From Pontibacter populi (lineage in GTDB: Bacteria > Bacteroidota > Bacteroidia > Cytophagales > Hymenobacteraceae): 64,000 nt of DNA. A model generated the notes under the pieces. That model worked only from the letters and a program-made list of their open reading frames with translations. It made no database searches and had not been told where the DNA came from. Positions 17,929 to 27,007 of this stretch are shown in pieces. Within the stretch, counting starts at the first letter, position 1. Each line of letters begins with the position of its first letter. A program made the translations under genes and the position numbers. The stretch covers positions 744,001 to 808,000 of the forward strand of contig NZ_JAHWXQ010000002.1 in NCBI RefSeq assembly GCF_019336435.1. The letters are read 5' to 3'.

Positions 17929-18941
17929 TGAATACGGCAGATAATAAACGCGCTATTATAGTTGGCATTTTTGTGCTCTTTGCCCTGCTTATACTAATAG
18001 TAGGTATTTTTACACTGGGCGGCCAACAGAAACGCTTTATTTCCACTATAACGGTAAAAGCTGTTTTTGATGATGTAGCCGGCCTGAAGCAGGGTAACAA
18101 TGTCTGGTTCTCAGGTGTAAAGATCGGTACCATCAAATCCATCAAATTGTATGGTGATTCGCAGGTGGAGGTAATCATGAATATTGAGGAAAGTACCCAG
18201 CAGTTTATTCGTAAAGATGCTGTTGCCCGTATCAGCTCCGAAAGTTTTATCGGTAACAAAAATATCATCATCGAAAGCGGCAGTCCGCAGTCGCCGCCTG
18301 TTGAGGATGGCGACAGACTTGCAGCCGTAAACCCACTGAACACCGATGACCTGATGGAAACGTTGCAGCAAAATAACAAGAACCTGGTAGCTATTACCGG
18401 AGACTTTAAACAGCTGTCGTCTAAACTGGTGAATGGAGAAGGTACTGTAGGTGCAATGCTTACCGATACGGCTATGGCTGACAATTTCAAGGCGATGGTA
18501 GCGAACCTGCAACGCGTTTCGCAGAACACCATGCGCGCCTCTAACGACCTTAGCCGTTTCACTTCTCAGCTAAACACGCCGGGTAGCCTTGCCAGCGAGC
18601 TGCTAACTGATACGACTGTGTATAATCAGATTCAGGCGTCGATGGCTCAATTAAAGCAGGCTACTACATCGGCAGCCACGCTTACTCAAAACTTGCAGCA
18701 GGCAAGCACTAACCTGAACGACAAAAACAACGCTATGGGCGTATTGCTGACCGATAAAGAATTTGCCCGTAACCTGCAGAACACCATGCAAAACCTGGAA
18801 ACCAGCACTCAGAAGTTTGACAAGAACATGGAGGCGCTGCAAAGCAATTTCCTGTTACGCGGGTTCTTTAAAAAGCAGGCGAAGGAAGAGGAAAAGCAGA
18901 AATCGCTACAACCAGCCCAGCCGGATACTACTAAACTATAA
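17928..18941 (+). CDS. mlaD: MCE family lipid-binding protein MlaD
   Basis: A 337-residue protein anchored by one N-terminal helix (about residues 10-29) with a periplasmic MCE domain (about 38-115) containing FDDVAGLKQGNNVWFSGVKI and the strand pair with ISSESFIGNKNIIIESG. The remaining 200 residues are Gln-, Asn- and Thr-rich and probably a long helical or coiled region, longer than in the short E. coli MlaD. It should form the hexameric lipid channel on MlaEF. A strong terminator follows, closing the operon. Confidence 0.93.
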   Translation: MNTADNKRAIIVGIFVLFALLILIVGIFTLGGQQKRFISTITVKAVFDDVAGLKQGNNVWFSGVKIGTIKSIKLYGDSQVEVIMNIEESTQQFIRKDAVARISSESFIGNKNIIIESGSPQSPPVEDGDRLAAVNPLNTDDLMETLQQNNKNLVAITGDFKQLSSKLVNGEGTVGAMLTDTAMADNFKAMVANLQRVSQNTMRASNDLSRFTSQLNTPGSLASELLTDTTVYNQIQASMAQLKQATTSAATLTQNLQQASTNLNDKNNAMGVLLTDKEFARNLQNTMQNLETSTQKFDKNMEALQSNFLLRGFFKKQAKEEEKQKSLQPAQPDTTKL

Positions 18942-18955
18942 GTATAGCTACTAGT

Positions 18956-18994
18956 AAAAAAGCGGAGTAAGTATATGCTTACTCCGCTTTTTTG
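18956..18994 (+). terminator. Terminator of the mla operon
   Basis: AAAAGCGGAGTAAG pairs with CTTACTCCGCTTTT around a short ATATG loop and is followed by T residues. Confidence 0.9.
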
Positions 18995-19080
18995 TTTTCT
19001 ATTGTCATCTAACCCGGATTAGAGGGACTAAGACCTAGCAGCGTGCGCAGCTCCTGCTAGCGTCTGGGCTATAGTTCTTA

Positions 19081-19430
19081 TTTTGTCATTTCGAACGCAG
19101 AGAGAAATCTATCTCAGCTTATAGTTGATATTACTACTATTCGAACCAAGCCTTTTCTTTCAAACTTCTTTCCATCCTGAGAGCTCTACTTGCCTACAGT
19201 TCTATAGTTGGCTTTGGTGCCCTCACGGCCGGGAGGCCCCGTCTTCGGGCATCGCGCTGCTTTCGCTTCCTTGGCTCGTGCCTCGCCATGCCTGGCGGCA
19301 CCGGAACCTCTCGAGGCGCTCAACCCAAAGACTGAAAAGTTTCTCATAGCTACTAGTAATTGTAGTTTGAACCGGTAAGCTCCGAGATTGATCGGGATTA
19401 TAGTTTCGAAGGGACAGGTGAACCTGTCCT
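19081..19430. repeat. Long intergenic repeat, copy B
   Basis: The second copy of the roughly 350-base family, in the same orientation as copies A (15171-15524) and C (36963-37312). It is preceded at about 19036-19075 by an AGCAGCGTGCGCA...TGCTAGCGTCTGGGC segment that also precedes copy A at about 15117. The gap between mlaD and the HIT gene contains no supported gene. Confidence 0.85.
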
Positions 19431-19479
19431 TTACGCCGTATGAAAATATAGAACTATAGTTTAGAAATTGGCAATGGCA

Positions 19480-19860
19480 GCAATTGTCCCCTTGAGGGGA
19501 CTACAGGGGTGTTAATCAGCAACTATAGAACTATAACCCTAACTATAGCAATAGCGGAGAATTCCCCTCTCGGGAGGGGCAGGGGTGGGTTAAAACGCTA
19601 ACTATAAACCTACACTTTCAACTATAGCAATGACTGTGAAAAGCTCCCCGCCTTAGACAAGGAGGGGATAAAGGGGTGGTTGGAGCACGCTAACTATAAA
19701 ACTTAACCTCCAACTATACCAATAACCTCAATCCTGAAAATCCTATGATCCTGCAAATCCTGATTCAGACAAAATCTGTCCCTACCGGGCCAGTTGAGTC
19801 AAGAGATTCAACACCATCCTAAGCCACGAGCGAGGGTGCTCGCGCCAGCGTTACAAACGA
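19480..19860. repeat. Second repeat block after copy B
   Basis: The same short modules as after copy A, in the same order: GTCCCCTTGAGGGGACTACA, CCCCTCTCGGGAGGGGCAGG and AGCTCCCCGCCTTAGACAAG. After them come a run of AATCCTG-like heptamers (about 19729-19771) and a double hairpin module (GCCAGTTGAGTC..., then CACGAGCGAGGGTGCTCGCG, about 19776-19855). The last module recurs twice near 37.44-37.68 kb and in part at 45475-45500. Confidence 0.75.
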
Positions 19861-19918
19861 TAAAACTATAGCTTCTATAAACTCCCTCCCTATTTTTAGT
19901 AGAGGACTCGGGTCAGTT

Positions 19919-19966
19919 AAAAACAAAATCGCCGGAACAAAGCTTTAGCTTCATCCCGGCGATTTT
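19919..19966 (-). terminator. Terminator of the greA-HIT unit
   Basis: AAAATCGCCGG (19925-19935) pairs with CCGGCGATTTT (19956-19966) around a 20-base loop. On the minus strand it is followed by a T-rich run, just after the HIT gene stop. Confidence 0.8.
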
Positions 19967-19983
19967 AAATGCTAAACTAATAG

Positions 19984-20382
19984 CTACCCTTGATAGGCAG
20001 CTTTTATCTTCTCGAGTGTTTCCTGAAATTCCTGCTGGCTGAACTGCTTTTTGTTGGAGAAATTCATATCCTGCATGCTGTTTAATGGTATTAAATGTAC
20101 GTGGGCATGAGGAACTTCCAAACCAACTACAGCCACTCCGATGCGTTTGCACGGAACAGCTTTCTCAATAGCAGCAGCTACCTTTTTAGCAAAAGCCATC
20201 AGGCCCAGGTAAAGCTCATCATCCAGGTCAAAGATATAATCTGTTTGCTGCTTCGGTATAACTAAGGTGTGGCCTTTCGTTGTCGGAAATACATCCAGAA
20301 AAGCAAGGAAACGGTCATCTTCTGCTATTTTATAAGCAGGTATTTCACCATTCACAATCTTAGTAAATATCGAAGCTTCCAT
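19984..20382 (-). CDS. HIT family nucleotide hydrolase
   Basis: A 132-residue histidine-triad protein of the HinT/Fhit superfamily, which hydrolyses nucleoside phosphoramidates or dinucleotides. The active-site triad is VPHAHVHLIPLN near residue 98. The N-terminal SIFTKIVNGEIPAYKIAED and LVIPKQQTDYIFDL are typical. It starts 3 bases after the greA stop and ends before a terminator, so the two form a short operon. Its substrate in this organism is unknown. Confidence 0.93.
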   Translation of the reverse strand: MEASIFTKIVNGEIPAYKIAEDDRFLAFLDVFPTTKGHTLVIPKQQTDYIFDLDDELYLGLMAFAKKVAAAIEKAVPCKRIGVAVVGLEVPHAHVHLIPLNSMQDMNFSNKKQFSQQEFQETLEKIKAAYQG

Positions 20383-20385
20383 AGT

Positions 20386-20859
20386 TTATCGGCTTATTTC
20401 CAGAATTTCGAACTGTAGCTTTCCGGCTGGCACTGTTATCTCAGCCACATCCCCCACCGATAAACCTAGCAGGCCTTTACCGATCGGAGATTTTACTGAT
20501 ATCTTGCCAGAAGCCAGATCCGCTTCTTCCTCCGCTACCAAAGTATAGTCTACTACCATATTGTTCTTCAGGTTTTTCAACTTCACTTTAGAAAGGATCA
20601 GGGCTTTGCTTGCATCCAGTCCAGACTCATCAATCAGGCGGGCGTTGCCTACTACTTCTTCCAGTTTAGAGATCTTAAGTTCCAGGTGGCCCTGCGCATC
20701 TTTGGCAGCATCGTACTCGGCATTCTCACTTAAGTCGCCTTTATCGCGGGCTTCAGCAAGCTGGCGCGCCACTTCAGAGCGGCCTTTTGTCTTAAGCTCC
20801 TGTAATTCTTCTTTAAGTTTCTGTAAACCCTCTGCAGTGTAATAAGATAATTTGCTCAT
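20386..20859 (-). CDS. greA: Transcription elongation factor GreA
   Basis: A 157-residue factor that rescues backtracked RNA polymerase by stimulating transcript cleavage. The N-terminal coiled coil (residues about 1-75) includes LAEARDKGDLSENAEYDAAK, with the acidic Asp and Glu at its tip. The C-terminal FKBP-like domain includes SPIGKGLLGLSVGDVAEI. The length is the family norm. A strong hairpin with a T-rich tail sits 31 bases before the ATG, so its expression may be attenuated. It is followed by the HIT gene. Confidence 0.96.
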   Translation of the reverse strand: MSKLSYYTAEGLQKLKEELQELKTKGRSEVARQLAEARDKGDLSENAEYDAAKDAQGHLELKISKLEEVVGNARLIDESGLDASKALILSKVKLKNLKNNMVVDYTLVAEEEADLASGKISVKSPIGKGLLGLSVGDVAEITVPAGKLQFEILEISR

Positions 20860-20877
20860 ACGCTATTCTTCTTGTTT

Positions 20878-20927
20878 AAAACACAAAAACAAAGAGAACG
20901 GTTATGGCATGCATAACCGTTCTCTTT
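20878..20927 (-). terminator. Strong hairpin and T-tract upstream of greA
   Basis: A 16-bp perfect stem (20891-20906 with 20912-20927) has a 5-base loop and is followed on the minus strand by GTTTTTGTGTTTT. It lies between the greA ATG and a candidate promoter at 21064-21071. It can be the end of the dehydrogenase transcript (whose stop is about 230 bases upstream), an attenuator in the greA leader, or both. Confidence 0.8.
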
Positions 20928-21063
20928 GTAAACTATGTAAATTATATTGGTTCTCTGTTTTAGTATAACACCACCTTTAGCGGCGTTACTTACTCTATAC
21001 CATACGCTGGAACTCAGGTATTTGATTAACTCCGGCAGCTATAGTTCCGGAATGCTGTTAAGG

Positions 21064-21071
21064 CAAATATA
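21064..21071 (-). promoter_or_regulatory. Candidate -7 promoter element upstream of greA
   Basis: TATATTTG on the minus strand matches TAnnTTTG, with a TTG 15 bases further upstream, shorter than the usual spacing. Transcription from here would start near 21057 and run through the 20891-20927 hairpin before reaching greA. Confidence 0.45.
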
Positions 21072-21154
21072 ATAAATTTTTAATTACAAGTACCTTTCGT
21101 TCTCATTTAAAAATTTTCTCAGAATTATACCGGTAAAACGCCTGGCACTGAATT

Positions 21155-22087
21155 TTATAGTTGCAGCAGCGCTTTTATCTTGGCTGTAAGTACCTGGTTT
21201 ATTTTGATGTATGATTCGTGGGTCCAGCCGCCAATATGGGGAGTAAGCACTACGTTTGGCGCATGCACCAGGTAGTTATAGCTGGCCAGCTGTTTTTCGG
21301 TAAGCGTATGCAGTTTCTCGTTCTCCAGCACATCCAGGGCCGCACCTTTTAGAGTTCCTTTCTTAAGATGCTCTACCAATGCATCCTGGTCCACTACCTC
21401 ACCGCGCGATGTATTCAGGAACCAAACAGGCTTTTTGAAACCACTAAAAAAGGCATCATCCGCAAAGTTATAGTTCTCCGGGATGTACGGAATATGGAAA
21501 CTCACCACATCCGCTTCGGCTTGTATCACCTCCATCGGTACCTGCTCAGCCGGCACCGATACTTTTTCAGGGGCAAACTTATCGTAAGCTAAAATACGGC
21601 AGCCGAAGCTCTGCAGCAGCCTGGCAAAACTCTGGCCCATATTTCCGTAGCCAAAAATACCGATGGTCTTGCCTCCTATCTCTTCGCCACGGTTTTCTTC
21701 GCGCAACCATACTTTACTGCGCACTTCGTGGTCGCTACGAACTATATTACGGGTTAGTGACAGTAATAAGCCCAAAGTAAACTCCCCTACTGCCTGACTG
21801 TTTCCTTCGTTAGCTGACAATAAGGCTATGCCCCGTTCTTCTAGCGCATTCGCATCTATGTTATCGACTCCAGCGCCGGCGCGGGCTACAAACTTAAGCT
21901 TATCGGCATGCTTTATAGTTTCAGCAGTGATGCGCATTTTGCTCCGAACTATAAGTCCGTCGAAACCAGCCAGCGCCTCGCACACTTCTATCGGTTTTAT
22001 AGTTGGTCTATAGTCCGCTTTTACCCCTATAGCTTCCAACATCGGAAAAATACTCGGGTGCATTTCGTCTATGATCAGGACAAGCAT
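21155..22087 (-). CDS. D-isomer-specific 2-hydroxyacid dehydrogenase (SerA-like)
   Basis: A 310-residue NAD-dependent dehydrogenase related to D-3-phosphoglycerate dehydrogenase. The Rossmann motif is GIFGYGNMGQSFARLL (about residues 143-158). The catalytic Arg lies in LNTSRGEVVDQDAL and the His in VVLTPHIGGWTHES. The early RSKMRITAETI and ARAGAGVDNID fit the SerA branch. It lacks the C-terminal ACT domain of long PGDH forms, so it could be a short serine-pathway enzyme or act on another 2-hydroxyacid. Confidence 0.85.
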   Translation of the reverse strand: MLVLIIDEMHPSIFPMLEAIGVKADYRPTIKPIEVCEALAGFDGLIVRSKMRITAETIKHADKLKFVARAGAGVDNIDANALEERGIALLSANEGNSQAVGEFTLGLLLSLTRNIVRSDHEVRSKVWLREENRGEEIGGKTIGIFGYGNMGQSFARLLQSFGCRILAYDKFAPEKVSVPAEQVPMEVIQAEADVVSFHIPYIPENYNFADDAFFSGFKKPVWFLNTSRGEVVDQDALVEHLKKGTLKGAALDVLENEKLHTLTEKQLASYNYLVHAPNVVLTPHIGGWTHESYIKINQVLTAKIKALLQL

Positions 22088-22197
22088 TATAAGTTAGAAA
22101 GTTTGGAAGTTAAAAAGTTAGAAAGGTTGGCAGTTAAGAGTTACGAAACATTAAACACGATCATCAAACTATAGATGTTTAGCGAATTGGTAATTCT

Positions 22198-23550
22198 TTA
22201 CAGGTTATAGAGCAGATGCGCTACGCCAAAATAGATGGCCAGGCCAAGCAGGTCATTTGCTGTTGTTATGAACGGGCCGGCGGCAACAGCAGGGTTTATG
22301 CCTACTTTATCTAAGACCATAGGCGTTAAAGTACCCATCATGGAAGCAAGTATAACCACTGAAAACAGCGCCACCGATACTACCAGAGAAAGTTTCAGGT
22401 CTTGCCAGGACAAGTAAGTAAATGCAAAAACAAGGCTCGATATAATAATAGCATTCAGCAGCGCTACCATAATCAGCTTAAACATACGCTGGGCAAAATT
22501 ATCGAACATCACTTCGTTTGACGAAAGGGTTTGAATAATGATGGACGAGGATTGAATGCCTACGTTTCCGCCCGTTGCTGTAATAAGCGGTACAAACAGT
22601 GCCAGAGCCGGAAGTATGGCAATGTCTTTCTCGAACAAGCCCATAAATTTTGCTGCCATTAAACCGCCTACCATACCAATGATAAGCCACGGAATACGCG
22701 AGCGCGAAATTCGGAACACGCTGTCATCTTCCTCCACATTCTCGGAAATACCGGTCATGAGCTGACGGCTGAGTTCAGCCTGCTCCTGCATTACGTCTAC
22801 CACGTCGTCGATGGTAATACGGCCCAGCAAACGCCCTTGTATGTTCACGACAGGTATTGCTTCCAGGTCATATTTCTGCATCACGCTTACCACTTCGTTC
22901 TCGTCCCTGAAAGACTCAATCGAAATAACATCGGTACTATAGATATCCTGTACCAACTTATCGTCGCGGGAAAGTAGCAGCGCTTTCACACTTACACGCC
23001 CAACCAGGATGTCTTTGTTATCAACTACATAAACAGTATAAATGCGCTCTACATCTTCTGCCTGCCTGCGAATTTCTTCTATACACTGCCGTACGCGCCA
23101 GTTCAGGTTTACTTTTATAAGCTCTTTCGCCATCAGACCACCGGCACAGTCTTCCTCGTAGTGCAGCAGGTCCAGTATGTCTTCGGCTTTTTCTTCGTTC
23201 TCGATTAAGGCAATTACCTCTTCACGCGTCTGCACCGATTGCTCGTTAAGTATATCCACAGCATCATCGGAGTGCATCAGGTTAATGTAACGGGCAATCT
23301 CGGCTGAAGTAAAGTACTGCAGAAAATCGGTACGAATGTCGTAATCCAGGTTACTCAGTATTTCAGAACCAACTTCGGGCGGAAGCATGTCCATCACATA
23401 CTTCGATTCGTTGGCATTCAGTTCGTAGAGCACCGTGGTAATATCGGCCGGGTACATGTCGGCCATCGTACTCAGAATAAATTCCGAGTCCTTGCGTTCA
23501 ATGGCTTCTTCTACCTGGTCAATATACTCTCTTGTGATCTCTACCTGCAT
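22198..23550 (-). CDS. mgtE: Magnesium transporter MgtE
   Basis: A 450-residue Mg2+ channel. The N-terminal helical superfamily domain (about 1-130) and two CBS domains (about 135-255) sense cytoplasmic Mg2+. Five C-terminal helices form the pore, with TATGGNVGIQSSSIIIQTL in the region known for ion selectivity and NPAVAAGPFITTANDLLGL in the last part. It lies 3 bases downstream of rsmA/ksgA on the same strand and is probably co-transcribed. I see no Mg2+ riboswitch; the short gap leaves no room for one. Confidence 0.94.
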   Translation of the reverse strand: MQVEITREYIDQVEEAIERKDSEFILSTMADMYPADITTVLYELNANESKYVMDMLPPEVGSEILSNLDYDIRTDFLQYFTSAEIARYINLMHSDDAVDILNEQSVQTREEVIALIENEEKAEDILDLLHYEEDCAGGLMAKELIKVNLNWRVRQCIEEIRRQAEDVERIYTVYVVDNKDILVGRVSVKALLLSRDDKLVQDIYSTDVISIESFRDENEVVSVMQKYDLEAIPVVNIQGRLLGRITIDDVVDVMQEQAELSRQLMTGISENVEEDDSVFRISRSRIPWLIIGMVGGLMAAKFMGLFEKDIAILPALALFVPLITATGGNVGIQSSSIIIQTLSSNEVMFDNFAQRMFKLIMVALLNAIIISSLVFAFTYLSWQDLKLSLVVSVALFSVVILASMMGTLTPMVLDKVGINPAVAAGPFITTANDLLGLAIYFGVAHLLYNL

Positions 23551-23553
23551 ACG

Positions 23554-24333
23554 CTATTTGTTCTGTTCTACCAGCAGTGTTAATGCTATAAAATCCTGCA
23601 CCGAAAGTTGCTCGGCACGCTTATCGAAAACGGGCTGCGCCTGTATTTCAGGCGGCAAGTTATAACTTTTGAGACAGTTACGCAGTGTTTTGCGTCGTGT
23701 TCCGAAACTCTGTTTTACCACCTCAAAGAATAGCTTCTCATTACAAGCCAGTTCTTTCACATCATTGCGGATCAGACTGATAACTCCGGACTTAACTTTT
23801 GGCGGCGGATGGAACACATGCTCATGCACCGTAAAGTTGTATTCTATTTTATAAAAGGCCTGCAAGAGCACGCTCAGGATGCCATAGGTTTTAGAGCCCG
23901 GAGGCGCTGCAATGCGCTCAGCCACTTCTTTTTGTATCATACACACCACTTCCGGCACTACATCGCGATGCTTTAAAACAGCAAAGAAAATCTGGCTGGA
24001 TATGTTGTAGGGAAAGTTACCGATGATAGCGAACTTACCCGGAAACAGCTTGCTCAGATCTGTCTTCAGAAAATCGGCTGAAATGATGCGGTCTTCGAGT
24101 TGCGGAAAATGCTCTTTTAAGTAAGCGATGGATTCGCGGTCGATATCGATCACGGTGGTTCTGTATTCCTCGTGCTGCAACAGATATTGCGTGAGCACGC
24201 CCATACCCGGGCCAATTTCCAAAACATCCTGCACGCCCTCCGGCATGGTCAGTTGCTCCACTATCTTCTGGGCTATGTTCTGGTCGACCAGGAAATGCTG
24301 GCCTAAATGTTTTTTCGGACTTACTTTGCTCAC
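23554..24333 (-). CDS. rsmA: 16S rRNA dimethyladenosine transferase RsmA/KsgA
   Basis: A 259-residue SAM-dependent methyltransferase that dimethylates two adjacent adenines near the 3' end of 16S rRNA. Motifs are KKHLGQHFL, the SAM loop EIGPGMGVLTQYLL and the catalytic NFPYNISSQIFF, with Phe where E. coli has Leu, followed by FHPPPKVKSGVI. The C-terminal helical domain is present. The promoter appears to lie inside the start of the divergent aminopeptidase gene. Confidence 0.96.
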   Translation of the reverse strand: MSKVSPKKHLGQHFLVDQNIAQKIVEQLTMPEGVQDVLEIGPGMGVLTQYLLQHEEYRTTVIDIDRESIAYLKEHFPQLEDRIISADFLKTDLSKLFPGKFAIIGNFPYNISSQIFFAVLKHRDVVPEVVCMIQKEVAERIAAPPGSKTYGILSVLLQAFYKIEYNFTVHEHVFHPPPKVKSGVISLIRNDVKELACNEKLFFEVVKQSFGTRRKTLRNCLKSYNLPPEIQAQPVFDKRAEQLSVQDFIALTLLVEQNK

Positions 24334-24464
24334 ATTCTATACTTTATAGTTTACGGCGCAGCATTATACTTTTTGCCGGAAACCCGTTATACCTTTATTG
24401 TGCGCTAAACGGCTATGGCTGCTTGTTTTCGCATTACGTTTTATAGTTACTATATTGCAGCCTT

Positions 24465-24494
24465 CAAAGATACGAACGACAAATGCCAACACAA
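24465..24494 (-). promoter_or_regulatory. Promoter of rsmA-mgtE
   Basis: On the minus strand TTG (24494-24492), a 19-base spacer and TATCTTTG (24472-24465) match the Bacteroidota consensus. The -33 part overlaps the first codons of the divergent aminopeptidase gene, and the implied rsmA leader is about 125 bases. Confidence 0.55.
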
Positions 24495-25916
24495 CTTAAA
24501 TACGACACAAGCTTAGCTAAAAATACCGACCTGGCACTTATCATAGCTGCCGACAAGGGAAATGCGTTGCAGGAACTGCAGCCAGAAGAGCAAAACTATG
24601 TGCAACAGCAGTTACAGCAGGAAGCCAAGTTCATTTACCTGAACCGCTTTTCGCACCGCGTGTATATAGTTGTAACTCCTGATAGCAAAACAGAAGACCA
24701 GAAAAACGAAGCGCTTCGACAGGCAGGCCATAGTTTATTAAAGCAGCTTAAGACAGATAAATCGGAAAGCATAACTATAGTTGACAAGACAGGCAGCAAT
24801 GACAGTCTGTACCTAGCCGAAGGCTTATACCTGAGCAACTACCAGTATTTTAAGCATAAAACCAAGGATACCAAGGAAACAACGCTTAAAACAATAACTA
24901 TAGCCGACGAAACTATAGATGCAAAACAGGTTGAGGAACTGGCCAATTTACTGGAAGCCGTTTATAAAACCCGCAGCCTGATAAATGAGCCACACAGTCA
25001 TCAGTCAGCATCGCAACTAAGCGAGCAACTGGAAGAACTGGCGAATGAAGCTGGCTTTAGCCTGGATGTGCTGGATGAGCTAAAGATCCAAAGCCTGAAA
25101 ATGGGCGGATTACTGGCCGTGAACCAGGGCAGCGAGGAACCGGCTACCTTTAATATATTAGAGTGGAAACCAAAGAACGCTAAAAACAGCAAACCTTATG
25201 TGCTGGTAGGCAAAGGTGTAGTCTACGATACAGGTGGCCTGAGCTTAAAGCCAACACCGATGTCGATGGACTACATGAAGTCGGATATGGCAGGTGCTGC
25301 TGCAGTTACCGGTGTATTGTATGCTGCGGCTAAAAACAATTTACCACTTCATATTATCGGTTTGATTCCGGCTACAGACAACCGCCCGGGCGGACAGGCT
25401 GTGGCCCCCGGCGATGTAATTACCATGTACAATGGCATGACCGTGGAAGTACTGAACACCGATGCCGAAGGCCGTTTAATATTAGCTGACGCACTAAGCT
25501 TCGCTAAGAAATATAACCCAGAACTGGTAATTGACCTGGCAACACTAACCGGTGCGGCGCAGCGTGCGTTGGGCAAAGAAGCTTTAGCAGCCATGGGTAC
25601 TGCCGGCGACGAAGTAATGGCTGATCTGAAGAAGGTCGGTAATAAAGTACACGAACGCATTGTGGATTTCCCGCTCTACGACGAGTATAAAAAGCAGCTG
25701 GAGTCTGACATTGCCGACCTGAAAAACATTGGCGGTGCCGAAGCTGGTCACATTACAGCAGGCAAATTCCTGGAAGCTTTTACCGATTACCCTTGGGTAC
25801 ACTTTGATATTGCCGGTACAGCCTACTTACATGCTGAAGATTCTTACCGCAGCAAACTGGCAACCGGTACAGGCGTACGCTTAGTGTATAACTTTCTTAG
25901 CACGAAAGCTAACTAA
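24483..25916 (+). CDS. Leucyl aminopeptidase, M17 family
   Basis: A 477-residue cytosolic metallo-aminopeptidase that removes N-terminal residues from peptides. The catalytic C-terminal domain holds VLVGKGVVYDTGGLSLKP, with a metal and catalytic Lys, SDMAGAAAVTG, and the family signature NTDAEGRLILADAL. The N-terminal 160 residues are the less conserved macro-like domain. It reads divergently from rsmA and is followed after 5 bases by pdxA, so the two are likely co-transcribed. Confidence 0.95.
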   Translation: MPTQLKYDTSLAKNTDLALIIAADKGNALQELQPEEQNYVQQQLQQEAKFIYLNRFSHRVYIVVTPDSKTEDQKNEALRQAGHSLLKQLKTDKSESITIVDKTGSNDSLYLAEGLYLSNYQYFKHKTKDTKETTLKTITIADETIDAKQVEELANLLEAVYKTRSLINEPHSHQSASQLSEQLEELANEAGFSLDVLDELKIQSLKMGGLLAVNQGSEEPATFNILEWKPKNAKNSKPYVLVGKGVVYDTGGLSLKPTPMSMDYMKSDMAGAAAVTGVLYAAAKNNLPLHIIGLIPATDNRPGGQAVAPGDVITMYNGMTVEVLNTDAEGRLILADALSFAKKYNPELVIDLATLTGAAQRALGKEALAAMGTAGDEVMADLKKVGNKVHERIVDFPLYDEYKKQLESDIADLKNIGGAEAGHITAGKFLEAFTDYPWVHFDIAGTAYLHAEDSYRSKLATGTGVRLVYNFLSTKAN

Positions 25917-25921
25917 ACAAC

Positions 25922-26944
25922 ATGGATAACAGATTTAAAGCCAGACTGGGCTTAACTATAGGCGACACCAACGGCATCGGCCCGGAAGTGATCATCAAAA
26001 CATTATCAGACCAGCGTATCCTTAACTTTTGTACGCCGGTTATTTATGCGTCGGCAAACGTGCTAAATAGAGTGCGAAAGGCGCTAAGTGCCGAGCATTT
26101 TAATTACCAGCAGGTACAGTCAATTCAGGCTATAGTTCCTAAGAAAGTTAACCTGATCACCTGCCTGGACGAGAACCTGGAAGTACACCTGGGCAACCCG
26201 ACTCCGGAATCAGGCAAAGCATCGCTGGACTCTTTAATGGCTGCCTCACGCGACCTAAAAGCCGGTTTGCTGGACGGCATCGTAACGGCGCCTATTGATA
26301 AGGAGAATATTCAGACCGAAGAATTTAAATTCCCGGGCCATACCGAGTTCCTGACCTCCTATTTTGATGCGCCCGAAAGCCTGATGTTACTGGTGAGCGG
26401 CGACCTGCGTGTAGCAACTATAACCGGCCACATGCCTGTAAAAGATGTTTCAGCCAGGATCAGTTTCGACCTGATCATACGCAAAGTAACGATACTGCTG
26501 GAGTCGCTGAAGAAGGATTTTGGTATACTGAAACCACGCATTGCTATACTGGGTCTTAACCCGCACGCCGGCGAAAACGGTTTATTGGGCACAGAGGAAT
26601 TAGAAATTATCCGCCCGGCAATTATGCATCTGAAAGAAAAAGGCCACTTAGTTTTTGGCCCCTACCCTGCCGATGGCTTTTTTGGGATGCAGCAGTACAA
26701 GCAGGTGGATGCCGTCGTTTCGATGTACCACGACCAGGGACTTATTCCGTTTAAAACGCTTGCTTTTGAGAGCGGTGTTAACTTTACAGCCGGCTTGCCA
26801 ATAGTTCGCACCTCGCCCGATCACGGTACTGCCTACGATATTGCCAGCAAACATACGGCCAGCGAAACTTCTTTCAGAGAAGCATTGTTCCTGGCCTGCG
26901 ATATAATTAAAAAGAGAACTGCAGAACAAATGCCTGTTGTTTAA
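25922..26944 (+). CDS. pdxA: 4-hydroxythreonine-4-phosphate dehydrogenase PdxA
   Basis: A 340-residue NAD- and metal-dependent enzyme of pyridoxal phosphate synthesis (DXP-dependent route). Motifs are GDTNGIGPEVIIKTL, VTAPIDKENI, PGHTEFLTSYF, LGLNPHAGENGLLG, MYHDQGLIPFKTL and RTSPDHGTAYDIA, covering the metal-binding His residues. No other pdx gene is in the window. It follows the aminopeptidase closely. The next gene has its own promoter-like element. Confidence 0.95.
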   Translation: MDNRFKARLGLTIGDTNGIGPEVIIKTLSDQRILNFCTPVIYASANVLNRVRKALSAEHFNYQQVQSIQAIVPKKVNLITCLDENLEVHLGNPTPESGKASLDSLMAASRDLKAGLLDGIVTAPIDKENIQTEEFKFPGHTEFLTSYFDAPESLMLLVSGDLRVATITGHMPVKDVSARISFDLIIRKVTILLESLKKDFGILKPRIAILGLNPHAGENGLLGTEELEIIRPAIMHLKEKGHLVFGPYPADGFFGMQQYKQVDAVVSMYHDQGLIPFKTLAFESGVNFTAGLPIVRTSPDHGTAYDIASKHTASETSFREALFLACDIIKKRTAEQMPVV

Positions 26945-26977
26945 GGCGTAGGTATTTTATTTGTCAGAATAATGTTC

Positions 26978-26985
26978 TAATTTTG
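26978..26985 (+). promoter_or_regulatory. Candidate -7 element for yceD-rpmF-plsX
   Basis: TAATTTTG matches TAnnTTTG and lies 22 bases before the GTG start. No TTG is found at the usual distance upstream. Confidence 0.45.
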
Positions 26986-27007
26986 CAACTTGCAATAAAA
27001 AAAGGCA

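Noticed and set aside
17918-18562. A 214-codon open frame opposite mlaD
   Set aside because: It is antisense to the MCE domain; it is a shadow frame.
19125-19349. A 74-codon open frame after the mla operon
   Set aside because: It is inside repeat copy B with no conserved frame and no start signal.
22088-22197. Possible riboswitch near mgtE
   Set aside because: This gap lies downstream of mgtE, and the gap upstream of it is only 3 bases; the sequence is a simple GTTAGAAAGTT-type repeat.
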